Assembly: GCA_023159155.1 (NCBI GenBank)
Contig: JAJNNX010000009.1
Coordinates: 310,001-374,000, forward strand
Source: Ustulina deusta
Taxonomy: Eukaryota > Ascomycota > Sordariomycetes > Xylariales > Xylariaceae
Length of the DNA stretch: 64,000 nt
Reading direction: 5' to 3'
Shown here one piece after another: positions 54,398 through 64,000 of the stretch; positions within the stretch are counted from its first letter, which is position 1; each line of letters opens with the position of its first letter. The position numbers and the translations under genes were made by a program. The notes below the pieces were generated by a model. That model worked only from the letters and a program-made list of their open reading frames with translations. It made no database searches and was not told where the DNA came from.

Positions 54398-55764
54398 ATG
54401 AATGGGCCGTCGTCTACGCCGCTTGAGACAGTCGGCCATGCAGTCGCTGCCCTCGAGGACTCGTACGCCGTCGCGATAGAATGCTACGCCGGCTGGCGGC
54501 GGAGACAGCGGGCGCGCAACCATTACAGGACGCGTGGGACGAGTGGCGACGGCGGTGACGATGCCAAGAGCGGGGAACCGACGACGTTTGCGGCGGCTAG
54601 CGCGTCGCTGGCTCTTTCGAAACGAAGGATCGAGGAGGCCTTTCGGAGCAGCGTCGACGTGCTCGGCGACGAATTCACATCTGGAGACGGTAAGATAATG
54701 GGGTTTTCTGCCGTTATATATATATATATATGTGTGTGTACTTGGGCTGATGCGAGATTGGTTTCCCCTCAACCCAGCGGCTTGTCGTGATGTTCTGATA
54801 GAGAATCTCGCGCGTCTGCGGGACTGCGTCGCGGCTCTGGAACGAGCCGTCGAGGCTGATGATTATCATCATCCCCTGCCGCTCTGGGAGGTCGCGCGCG
54901 TGTCGGAGGCGGTGCGCGGGTCCAGCCTGGCGGCCCTGCAAAAGCAGTACCAACGCGTTGTCGTCGGCCGTTTGGCGCCTCGGAGATTGTCGCCGCCGAA
55001 ACTTTCGATGAGGACGGGTGATGACGAACGCCATGTAGAAGGAGTCAGCAGTCGTGAGGAGGCCGGGGTTGATGCAGCGGCGCAGACACGAGCAGCGGAA
55101 CGCCATCGAAAGAGCCTGGCGAAACTTTGCCGTAACAACAACAACGATAGTAATAGTAATAGCAGTAATTACGAGCCGCCGTCTCCCCCTCCGACGCCGA
55201 CTCGGGTCTCGAAGGATACGCCTCCCGATCACGATTCCGAGTCCACCTATTCCTGGTCTACGGCGGGCTTGGATGCTCGGCCGAAGAATAGCGTTTTCAG
55301 CGTCTTCTGCCCGGAGGCGATGAAGTATCAGGTCGATCTACAAAAGGCATTGCCGATCGAAGGGGCGAGGTGTCGATGTGGCTATGTCTGGAATGCCAGC
55401 TGTTGCGCAGAAGACAGGACGGCCATGGTAATCAAAGATGGATTCCAGATCACGCCGAGGTTTCTGGGTAAATCACATTGCGACAAAGGGTTGGGATGTG
55501 TTCTGTGTACGGTAAGTTCGTTCGTTCATTCTAAGGAGCTCGTGATGGGTAGGAAATAATGAGTTTGGTCGCGGTCGTGAATATCACGGTTCATACGCTG
55601 CTTGGAGGCGAGGACTGTTGTTGTTGAGTATCACGGGCTAACTGATTGACCAGTCTAGTGGGAAGACGGAGACTTTTGGGAGCGTGGAGGGCTTGAAAAC
55701 ACATATCAACTCGTCTCATACGAAATGGCAGTTGTTGCATGATCGGGACTTGGCTGGTCGTTGA
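54398..55764 (+). CDS. fungal hypothetical protein with a C-terminal zinc-finger-like motif
   Basis: Three exons, 54398-54689, 54778-55511 and 55654-55764, encode 378 residues. Introns are 88 bp (containing TA and GT repeats) and 142 bp. The N-terminal 175 residues are helical and Ala/Arg/Glu-rich. A disordered Ser/Pro/Asn linker follows (about 225-270). The last 90 residues have Cys and His in an ordered series: CRCGYVWNASCC, HCDKGLGCVLCT, then after the last splice FGSVEGLKTHINSSHTKW. The C-x2-C ... H-x4-H spacing is like a C2H2 finger, and the last intron falls just after the second Cys. I know similar finger ends in uncharacterised filamentous-fungus proteins. The role is unknown; nucleic-acid binding is only a guess. 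Confidence 0.7.
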
Positions 55765-56242
55765 AGGACCGATAATTAAACTGAGATAATTATGCTGCTT
55801 TCCATACTTTGGTAGTTGCTATGCAAGGGGATAATCCAAGAGTCAACTCATACGATTTCTTTTTTTTTTTCATCGTCTTGGAGCTGCCAGTACTTTTGAT
55901 TGCACGAGATATTATGGGTAGCTTGAATCCACCGTGTCCCGGTCCTCGTCACACCACAACACACGGCTGTGCCGCGTCAGTTCGGACGTAAACCTTGCTA
56001 AGCGAGGAGGTTCGCTTGGAGCACCGAGCCCAATTAAGATCCCGGCCCTTTTTAGTACCAAATTGACGGTACAGCACTTGTACAAAAGGGTAGCCCATCA
56101 CCGAAGGGTTCGCGAGTATTGCGTCTCCGCTCTTCGGTGGGTATAATCAATGTCGACGGCCCACTGCGACATTGAGGATTAGATAACTGCCTGCCAAGGA
56201 AAAGATCACCGCAATTAAGGGGAGCCGGCCGGAATTGGTCGA
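55765..56242. other. intergenic region between convergent genes
   Basis: This 478-bp spacer holds the two 3' ends. An AT-rich stretch with a T12 run lies at about 55859-55870. No gene is seen. Confidence 0.45.
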
Positions 56243-57274
56243 TTACACCATCTGGGCCGCGTATCGCCAAATTTGCAAAGGAATGCATATGAGTGGCAGC
56301 TGTGGGAAATCATGACGTACCTTTATCTTGTGCTCCTCTAGGTCAGGAAAGGCTTCCCGAAGTAGTTGTGTCACATACACAAAGCGACGTTCTATCAGTT
56401 TCATATTTTGCGTCCACTCCCAGCTGCCCTCCTGCTGGCCCTGCATGACCGAGTCATACGGGACAAACCCGAACCCATCACGCTCTACCATAGCGTGAGC
56501 CGAGGGGTCGAGGTCGCTCGGGCGGACAACGAGGACGACCTCGGCGAGGTTCGCAGACGGTTTGGGGAAGTCGACACTCGGTCCATAGAAGTGACGCCAC
56601 CCTTCATATCTGCAGCTGTCATGGATAAGGATGGCCACTCGTCGAAGCTTGCTCGCGATTGGCCCATTACACACCCTCCTCAGCGTCTCACAGTTCACAT
56701 CTGCGCCGTCGGTGAGGTAGAGCAAGTCATTTTCCCAATTGATATGAACGCCAGGCATGACCATGTCGCGTCGTTTCCCACCCGGGTTTCTGACAAATTC
56801 GGCGAGGCCGGGTGTTGATTGCAGGATATTTTTCGGCAGGCTACGAGGTTGATCAGGATTCTCAGGGTCGACGAGGCCTCGAAGCTTGTCGTTGAATAAG
56901 TCTTTCACGTGCTTGCTCGGTAGTGCCATGAAATTCATGTGAACGAGATCGAATTTGTCGCGAAACACTTCGAGTGCCTCGCGGTTCATCGCGGCGGCAG
57001 CAAACCGAAGACTAGCAGGGACATTGCGATTCGTCCGTGCGGTGAGGTCCGCGTAGGCTACAGAAGTGCCATTGGAAGCTTGTTGGGATTTCGATGCCCC
57101 TGGATAGAGCACATGAATCCGTGGGACGTCAAAGTAGTATTCCCAGATCTGTAGGCGGAGCTCCGTGGGCAGGTCTGGGAAACGGTGGAAGGTCCTGACA
57201 TCCTGCTCGGGCCCTGCGACTGGTGTATCCTCGGAAACGAGGAAGAAACGGCCTGTAAACCACCGCATAGTCAT
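56243..57274 (-). CDS. 2EXR-domain protein (F-box-like fungal family)
   Basis: A 343-residue frame starting at the ATG at 57274 (Met at 57268 is an alternative). Residues 27-70 carry FHRFPDLPTELRLQIWEYYF, the start of the 2EXR domain, a short helical module expanded in filamentous ascomycetes and possibly a divergent F-box. Conserved blocks follow for the family: VNREALEVFRDKF-like (here AMNREALEVF), then the NWENDLLYL segment and LRRVAI. A donor-like GTACGT follows HKIK near the 3' end, about 75 bp before the stop. A last intron ending at GCGGCCCAG would replace the final 24 residues by two, so the exact C-terminus is uncertain. Function unknown. Confidence 0.75.
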   Translation of the reverse strand: MTMRWFTGRFFLVSEDTPVAGPEQDVRTFHRFPDLPTELRLQIWEYYFDVPRIHVLYPGASKSQQASNGTSVAYADLTARTNRNVPASLRFAAAAMNREALEVFRDKFDLVHMNFMALPSKHVKDLFNDKLRGLVDPENPDQPRSLPKNILQSTPGLAEFVRNPGGKRRDMVMPGVHINWENDLLYLTDGADVNCETLRRVCNGPIASKLRRVAILIHDSCRYEGWRHFYGPSVDFPKPSANLAEVVLVVRPSDLDPSAHAMVERDGFGFVPYDSVMQGQQEGSWEWTQNMKLIERRFVYVTQLLREAFPDLEEHKIKVRHDFPQLPLICIPLQIWRYAAQMV

Positions 57275-59476
57275 TACGTAGTGAGATGGGCGCTTGTATC
57301 TTTTGAGTTGATGCGAAATCAGGTTGGGTGCCTGTCTAGATCTGCCATTAGCTCTTGCAACAGAACGAAAGCTTATCTCGAATAGCAATTCGAGCTGCCC
57401 TGTGAACCCTCACTTACTGTTATCAAGTGCACTAGTGGACTATGCAGGCTTGGGAAATATGGTCACGACAGATTGCGCAACGTCGCAGCCAGATGATGAC
57501 ATTACACAACATGGAGAGGGTGCATGGTGGATGTATATATATCAGCTTAGACATTTGTCAAATAGTTGACCGATAGGAGGCCAAATTAAGCTAAAACGAG
57601 ATACAAGCCCTCCACGGTGCCTATACCAGAATAGAACCATCCTATACGTATGGGTGGTCCTCCAGATTCTGCTCTAGACATGGTCGAGCCGTTGCCGAAT
57701 ATCCATTTGTTTGGCTGACACAGGCAACGAGACCAGCTGACAAGCAGTGGCACTAACTGGTATCGATTGTTGCGAGAATGCAGCCTCATATTCTCGTATA
57801 CTCCTCACTAAACTACACGCTGTAGTGTACATGTACAGTTGCCTTACATAGTGGAAGGAATGTGTACACCTTACCCTGAGGTAATTATACTGTGGTCAAC
57901 AACAGAGCCAAGCCAGATACTATGTTTTAGCTTAACGCAGATAAGAGGCGTGGGCAACTTACAAGTTCCAGACTCAAGCCACTCGCTCTGCTAAATGTAC
58001 TAATTGTAAATCACGTCATTCGCTATCGAAATGATGAGACCTCAGAATTCAGGACATGACCAACACTTGAGCGTTAAAAAGCAGTAAACGTCATGCAACC
58101 GGAATCCCGTCTCTGAACCATGATTCTCAGCATGAACGCCGTGCACCAAATATATTTACATATGCCTGGGTGCATCAGGTAAGTATTACGTTAGTCAACC
58201 CTAGAAACATTCGTCGAGTTTGTGTACTGTATAACATGTTTCTCGGGACCAAACTAGACCTTACGGAGTTTACCGTCATTTCAGCCTCCCCACAAAGGCA
58301 GGCGATTTCGGGTCGTCGCTATCCCCTTTATGGTATGCCATTCACGATCCCCCCCCCCCCCCCCCCCCCGGCAGGCATCAGCAGATCATCAAGACCTTAC
58401 CTAGGAGACCACTTTTGGAACTACAAATATCTATTTATAATTTAGAAAGGCTTTCGAAGCGATAACTAAGCGATCTGTCTTGAAAGTCCTGTAATTTCGC
58501 TGGCACTTTTATTTGTTTTGCCCAAATCCTAAGATAGATGCAACGTTCAATGCTGGGCCTTGAGCCTCCTTTGCCTAGGTACACTACATGTAAAGAAGAA
58601 AGCATGATACCATTGGTCACAATCTGCCCCATGCTCGATACCCCAAACATTGAACTGCTGGAGTAGGTAGCATTCATTGGATACCAACTTAAATACAGTA
58701 AAAGCTTTCTAGTCTGGGTGGGTAGCGCCAATTCTTCATTCATTTTCTGTATCGGCTTTGCCGACTCATTTACGATGGTAGGTCGTGTACTTTCGATTTT
58801 ATCCTCAGCTATCAGAGTCAGTCCTCCCCCAGTCAAAGAGTCCAGAGCTGCTTAGTTTTTGAACACAAATATTAGATAGAATGTCTACACCGCCATCCCG
58901 TTTTGCTTTCCGCTTTCCTACTTAGGTCTCTCTTCCAATTGAAGCTCTCACATAGCGACCTGCTATAGATCACTGGCTAACTAGAGGTCGAGGGCTAACA
59001 TAGATAGCACTTGGCTGCCCAGTGGTTCTCATAATTGGAAGAATACATGACTTAAGAAATGGAGGGAGACCTAAACAGCCTCTAGTGTAGTGAGTTGGGT
59101 TCGGTGCCGAACAGCGCTATCGGTTTTTGCTAGTGTAGGTAGGGTAGTTAGCTTCATCTAGGAGAAGTTTCCGGTAATATAATGTTAGCGCTAAGATCTT
59201 TGATGTTGTGCAAGCTCGTGCTAATTAGTCCTGACTCCTTAGCATCATGGTTGTTCTTACTTCTTAAAACTTCACCTATTGTGACAGGAAAAATGATGCT
59301 GTTAGGTATACCCTAACAGGATTAATAATATGTAGTAGCACTCTATAACAAGCAGGTATCTAAACTACCTAGAATAGTAATAGTTGAGTTAAATTTAAAT
59401 ATGTTAAAATGAAAAAAAAAATGTGATTTAAAATAAGTAAGGAGCTATACAGGAGCTTACTGCGGAGAAAAAGATT
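57275..59476. other. gene-poor intergenic region
   Basis: This 2.2-kb stretch has a 21-base C run at 58349-58369 and short frames only. The longest minus-strand frame, 58836-58435 (133 codons), shows no recognised domain or codon bias. Confidence 0.4.
58349..58369 (+). repeat. poly-C homopolymer (21 bases)
   Basis: An unbroken run of 21 C bases in intergenic DNA. Its true length may be uncertain in the assembly. Confidence 0.85.
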
Positions 59477-59560
59477 GGGCTCAACCGGGATTCGAACCCG
59501 GGGCCTCTCGCATTTCAGAATAGACCCAAAGCGAGAATCATACCACTAGACCATTGAGCC
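59477..59560 (-). tRNA. tRNA-Pro(TGG) with a short intron
   Basis: The minus strand folds into a complete tRNA. The acceptor stem is GGCTCAA with TTGAGCC plus discriminator C. The D arm carries the A box TGGTCTAGTGGT. The anticodon stem is TCTCGC/GCGAGA with loop containing TTTGGG (anticodon TGG, Pro). The B box GGTTCGAATCC sits in the T arm. An intron of about 12 nt (TCTATTCTGAAA-like) lies one base 3' of the anticodon, the standard place. Total length is 84 nt. An AT-rich flank follows the 3' end. Confidence 0.93.
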
Positions 59561-59718
59561 AGAGAACCACTCCTGAACCGAATACCGGATCTGGGATGGC
59601 AATTTTCTGCTTAGAAAGCACTATGAATTACAGCTAAGACCCGATATTTGTGTCGCACTTGACTAGTAGCTGCATGTCAATTATCTTCATCTCTTCTACG
59701 CCATCAATATACACACCC

Positions 59719-59770
59719 ACCTACTTGACACTCCCCAAAGTAGGAATCATGCCACTTAGACTACTGGGCC
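59719..59770 (-). pseudogene. tRNA-Pro-like relic (5' half)
   Basis: On the minus strand GGCCCAGTAGTCTAAGTGGC, then ATGATTCCTACTTTGGGG, follows the intact tRNA-Pro at 59477-59560 base for base in most places (acceptor 5' side, D arm, anticodon TTTGGG). A CCTACTT/AAGTAGG stem around the anticodon still pairs. No T arm or 3' acceptor strand follows, so it is a truncated, decayed copy about 160 bp from the working gene. Confidence 0.5.
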
Positions 59771-60464
59771 AATTATTGGATACTGGGATGGATTCGCATC
59801 CCAAGTCCACTCGAGTGCTCCCTCATAGCCATGTTTCTTGTCAGATCTGGAGTTGAAGCCCCAACATCCCCACCCATTAAGGGCTATCTCAAACCCTTCT
59901 AGTGAAGAAGCACTTACATAAACAGCCTTGACTGCCAATTGTCATATTGAGCCGCTACCCCCAGTGCCGTTGTGGATATCGACAACCTACATGTACCGGC
60001 TGTGAAGTGGGAGTGCCACCATTTCTCTCGAATAAGCGTGACAAGATAGCCATATAATGGAAAAGAGCAAGTAATTCAGATGTGTTGAGGAGACTCACAG
60101 TTGATCCTTACAGCCATTTAACGTAGAATAATCGACGTAAAAGCAACCCAGGCAATTCCGAGTCTCTACCTTCCGCCGTCTTTCACCCCATTCTCACTTC
60201 TTCTCTCTGTCTCCTCATCCCACTGATCTCACTACGTATATTTCTATTTCTAGCCGTAACTCCTACAAGGTCCTAGTCTTATTTACATCTGTGCGATGTA
60301 CTTCATTATATACGCAAATATTTGACAAGATGGGACCACCGGGCGTTTAAACCTACCCGATTGCTTCCATAAATATATAATTAGCACCATTCATTACCTA
60401 GGCATCATTGTTGTTGTTTCTCCCAGATCCATTCTCCGAAGAACCACCGGCCCCCGCGCTCTAC

Positions 60465-60508
60465 CACACACACACACACACACACACACTCTCTCTCTCT
60501 CTCTCTCT
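60465..60508 (+). repeat. (CA)n(CT)n compound microsatellite
   Basis: About 12 CA units run directly into about 10 CT units in intergenic DNA. Confidence 0.9.
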
Positions 60509-60918
60509 TGCCACAAACTGACATTAACAGTCATGAAACCCACACTTGCTCATTCTGAAGGAAATTAACCGGTCCATGGACAAATTTTCTACACCCTGGG
60601 ATTCTGTTCGAGCAGGTATTAACATCTTCGGGGCAAGCAAGAGTGAGCGGCCATTGAGATTCCGGTGATTCTTCTACATGGATGAGATGCCAATACTAGC
60701 GGGCACTCCTCCATCACTGTTACTATTACTACCAATCTCATCCCTATTATATAATTACATCTATCGAGTTCTTATTCAAGACTACAGAAATGTTTTATTC
60801 TGCACTTATTAAAGCCATAAGTATATATTTCTAACATTTTTACTTAGGTTACTATATCTTAACCAAGGCCCTACTAGCCCTACGTTATCTCTTTCTATAG
60901 GTGCAATTACAACGCTAC

Positions 60919-60949
60919 ACCTCCTCCTCCTCCTCCTCCTCCTCCTCCT
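60919..60949 (+). repeat. (CTC)n trinucleotide repeat
   Basis: About ten CTC units. On the minus strand they read as a glutamate run at the end of a decayed frame. Confidence 0.9.
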
Positions 60950-63613
60950 GTTGCTGCTGAGAACAACAAGAACAATATACCCCTGGTACTGGCACCATCA
61001 ACTCCCTCACCAGCATCCTACAGACGTGGAACACGGAGATAGCGAAGAGGGGGATACTCGCGACAATAGGGCACTCTGAGGCCCCGGCGACGTTCGGGTA
61101 GAGGCTCTGTGAAATTGTTCGTCTTCGGAAAGAACTGGTAAAGCAAGTACCGAACTTCGCCTTCATAGATGTCCATATCCCAGTCTCGCAAGTCAAAAGG
61201 AAGTAGAACCTGTTGTTCGTACCAAGTAACTTTCACATTTCCCTGTTCCTGCAGTGGGCGGCTGTGAAACTAGTCATGCACGACGTTTGCGTCAACAAAG
61301 AGTCGCTGGGGGCACAGAATAGCTCCAGACGGATTTCTCCCTGGGTTATTATAGGTCTCCTACTGTGTTAGTAAGCACCAGGGAACGTTTGGAAAACGAT
61401 TGTTCAGCGGAAGGGTGACTCTGCGCTTATTCGGTGGCATTAAGGGCGAAGATCCCCGTGGAGGCACCGCTAACATGACGATGGCAGGGCCCCGCATCAT
61501 GGACGCTTGCATTAACTGGAGGTTGAAGCTGAATTTTTTTTCAATTACGGATGCTGAGCTTCGTGCGCCGAAATTTGTCCCCGACACCTCTTCGTGCAAG
61601 ATAAACTTTTACTACTCTTGCTTTTATAGAGATAATTGAAATACATCTACCGTGAAGGTAATAAATAAGGTTTCTTCCCCGATCTTCAATGAGTAGTCTT
61701 GTTCCAGCATTGGGCGGTCTAGCAAAGTTGTAGAAGAGATGGGAGTAACTGACATGGAAACCACCTGTGAGGCGAAGAAATAGGCACCGTCCTCCGAAAG
61801 GACACACAGATTGAGTTTTCTATCCATAATAGCGTCTGCAACTTGTGTCTTGGGGCTTGATTCGCCAGGCGCACTGCCTCTCTCGGGCATCAGCAGCAGT
61901 GTTATAGGTGGAGTTGACGTAGCGAGATGCTCTTCTCAATCTCAAAGTCATATGTCTTGTTATTGAGACACGCCATATCGATTCTTTTTACATCGAGAGA
62001 TAGTCCTGCACCGCCCAGAAGACCATCTCAGCTACTGTCCGAGTGCTCGCCGGCTACCGGGCTTATATAATCCGTTTTGTTACGGGAGATCTCTTCTTTC
62101 ATAAATTGCCAGCTACAAACGACATCGACGCACACACTTTATTACCTAACTCCTTACTGTTATTGGAATCAACACCCAAAACAACCAAGGCAATACGAAA
62201 TACCAGTGTATTAACACAACCTCAGGTTCTTAACACTCTAAATAGGTTACCCCATGTAGTCTGGATCTTGAGCAAATCTTAGAAATCAATCTTAATCGAG
62301 CATCAGACGAAACCTGGTAACAGCGCTACTGGTTATAACGCCGAATATGACCTCACATGAGAAGGAAAGAAGCTACTACGTCCTGTTGACATTATCGGCA
62401 AAAAGGTTGACCTACCTGCGAACGCGTACTTGGAAAACTCGGAGAAGCCGCTTTACACGCCGCCCGAACAGCAATACCCAAGACAAACCGACTAATGCCC
62501 GGTTAATTTTTCCGGTACCAGTCACTCTCAGAAGATTGTCTTCCACGACAGGAGGCCGAATCATTCGACTGCACTAAAGTGAGAGATAGCAGTTCGGTTT
62601 CACTAGCCGAGATTACCGATTATCGAGGCAACCCACGGAAGCCTATTTCCGATGGAGCTATGCAATGTTTCTAAGTTTCAAATTCACCCATACCCGCCGT
62701 TACTCGTCTGACTGAACGCGAGGAGGATATACCCGAAAGGGCTCCAACATCTACCAATGACCTCTACCTGATCGTATTCAGCATTAAGGCCCCAGGCAAC
62801 GTGCAAGCAGCCAATGCGTGGCTGCTATATAATCCCCATATCCCCGAGTGCCTGAACCCCTTTGATCATTCCACGCGGCCGCCGGAGCTAGCAAACGGCC
62901 TCGAGTAATAGTTAAGAAGATTTGGGATTCCGAGCCCGTTCAAGGGATCATGATCTAAGTCGCCGACAAGTGGCCTTGCAATGTCAACTCGCTGGCTGGG
63001 TCTTCCAAGGGGATCGAGTGTAATGAGTTTCATAGGGACATAGACCAAACGGCCTGCTTTCTTTTCGCCATTTCACTCTTTTCCTTTCTCGCGCTCTTCC
63101 CCTCACATTGATGCTAGTAATCTTCACGATGTCGCTCATCTTTGTTTTCTGTTTGAGTTCATTCCTACTGCCCATCGCGTTTTGGCATGTCGCGTATTAA
63201 ACACATACTTGAACCTCAATAGGTGCTTTATTTTTTTTGTCTGCCATCTTAACTGTAATACTGGATCACATTATTATCTATCATATTTCAATAAAAGGCG
63301 AAAAGGCCCTTATATAGCTTGTCTTATTCAAGCTTTAAGATAAGTATTGCCGGATAACACACAACATGCAAGTTGAAGGGAAGCGACACTCGTCAAGCGG
63401 AATTGTTTATGGGATCGAACCACTTTATATAGTCCTTGGTTGCTGGTTCCCAATTGTTGATGATGTTGTCGACCTTTTTATTTGGAATGTTGAATCTCGA
63501 GACTCACTACCCCTAACTATTTGTGCAGGTGAAGACGATAATGATGGTCTTTGGACAATGTGAGAGCAGTGGGACGGAATATCAAGCTCATTATGATATA
63601 ATAGTCTAATCAC

Positions 63614-64000
63614 TCACATTTGGTGATGTTGCGATACACTATCTCTATGTTGATTTAACCATCTGTTGCGCGGTCGCAAAGCCAGCTTAATGCCCCTCCC
63701 ATGTGCAATCCGCAGGAATGTTCTCATCATATATTCTCGCTGCACACTAGTCAATCCCGCGACGCAACTCGCCACATGTAGTCCTCGCAAAAGGAAATAA
63801 GACCCTAGTGCCTTACCATCTTTTCCCACCGTTGGCAAGCCTAACTGATCCACATCGGCCATCATGTACGGGACACAGGCACAGATCTCGTCAACTGCGT
63901 CGCTGAGCCGCTTCCCGAGATCCCAATTTGAAAGCTGGCCCCAGTTGAAGGTTTGCTGTAATACTGGAAGGGAAGAAGCATAGACGAGGGTTTGTAACGC
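63614..64000 (-). CDS. C-terminal part of an uncharacterised fungal protein (partial at right edge)
   Basis: A minus-strand frame is open from the right edge (64000) to a stop at 63614-63616, giving 128 codons. It reads FNWGQLSNWDLGKRLSDAV, then EICACVPYMM and GKALGSYFLLRGLHVASCV, and ends with a basic stretch (ALRPRNRWLNQHRDS). The pattern of a C-terminal EICAxVPY block followed by a LLRGLxVASCV helix resembles the ends of fungal proteins with Zn2Cys6 or fungal-specific domains found in accessory regions. The N-terminal part is outside the window, so the family cannot be fixed. A TTACAG acceptor-like site lies in frame at about 63957, so the exon may start there. Confidence 0.55.
   Translation of the reverse strand, partial: ALQTLVYASSLPVLQQTFNWGQLSNWDLGKRLSDAVDEICACVPYMMADVDQLGLPTVGKDGKALGSYFLLRGLHVASCVAGLTSVQREYMMRTFLRIAHGRGIKLALRPRNRWLNQHRDSVSQHHQM

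Larger units (their letters stand above)
59561..63613. other. gene-poor region with microsatellites and decayed sequence
   Basis: This 4-kb stretch has no intact gene that I can support. It holds a tRNA-Pro-like relic (59719-59770), a CA/CT microsatellite (60465-60508) and a CTC run (60919-60949). Broken minus-strand frames between about 61900 and 60915 could be a dead gene. Two pieces there have protein-like composition (61890-61624 and 61236-61018), but stops and frame changes separate them. Confidence 0.4.

Noticed and set aside
58435..58836. 133-codon minus-strand frame next to the poly-C run
   Set aside because: No domain, mixed composition and no splice context; likely chance.
1..64000. 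CRISPR array, bacterial operon, or prophage features
   Set aside because: No regularly spaced repeats, and all genes are eukaryotic with spliceosomal introns.

Overview
The window is nuclear DNA from a filamentous ascomycete, most likely a Sordariomycete. Genes are split by short GT-AG introns, mostly 48-90 bp, with CTAAC/CTAAT-like branch sites. The gene set includes a HET-domain protein, a Zn2Cys6 regulator, a WSC mucin and a 2EXR protein. One 6.5 kb block has the extreme AT bias left by repeat-induced point mutation (RIP). Intergenic DNA is dotted with fungal TAGGTACCTAGG-type short repeats. Exon structures below were worked out by hand from splice signals, reading phase and family knowledge.

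Left third (1-17 kb) looks like an allorecognition and cell-death neighbourhood. It holds the 3' end of a protein-kinase-like gene, a 542-bp inverted-repeat element, and a 1084-residue HET-domain protein. Next comes a gasdermin-like gene (minus strand) split in two by a 6505-bp RIP-degraded LINE flanked by a 15-bp target-site duplication. Divergent from it is an intact subtilisin-like (S8) protease. A gasdermin-like gene next to a subtilisin gene matches the known fungal HET-Q1/HET-Q2 type of module. Here the pore-former half is broken and the protease half is kept. The gasdermin assignment is inference from sequence pattern, length and neighbourhood.

Middle (18-48.5 kb) is mostly conserved housekeeping: a xylose reductase-type aldo-keto reductase, the PP1 regulator SDS22, a zinc-type alcohol dehydrogenase-like enzyme beside a Zn2Cys6 transcription factor, ribosomal protein uS5/RPS2, a large WSC-domain mucin-like secreted protein, a two-domain rhodanese, the APC/C RING subunit APC11, a conserved fungal hypothetical, a plasma-membrane syntaxin (Sso1 type) and a MEMO1-family protein.

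Right third (48.5-64 kb) is accessory again. It carries a six-exon ankyrin protein with a possible HeLo-like N-terminus and C-terminal membrane segments, a zinc-finger-like fungal hypothetical, a 2EXR-domain protein, an intron-containing tRNA-Pro with a decayed relative beside it, a gene-poor stretch rich in microsatellites, and the 3' part of a gene running off the right edge.
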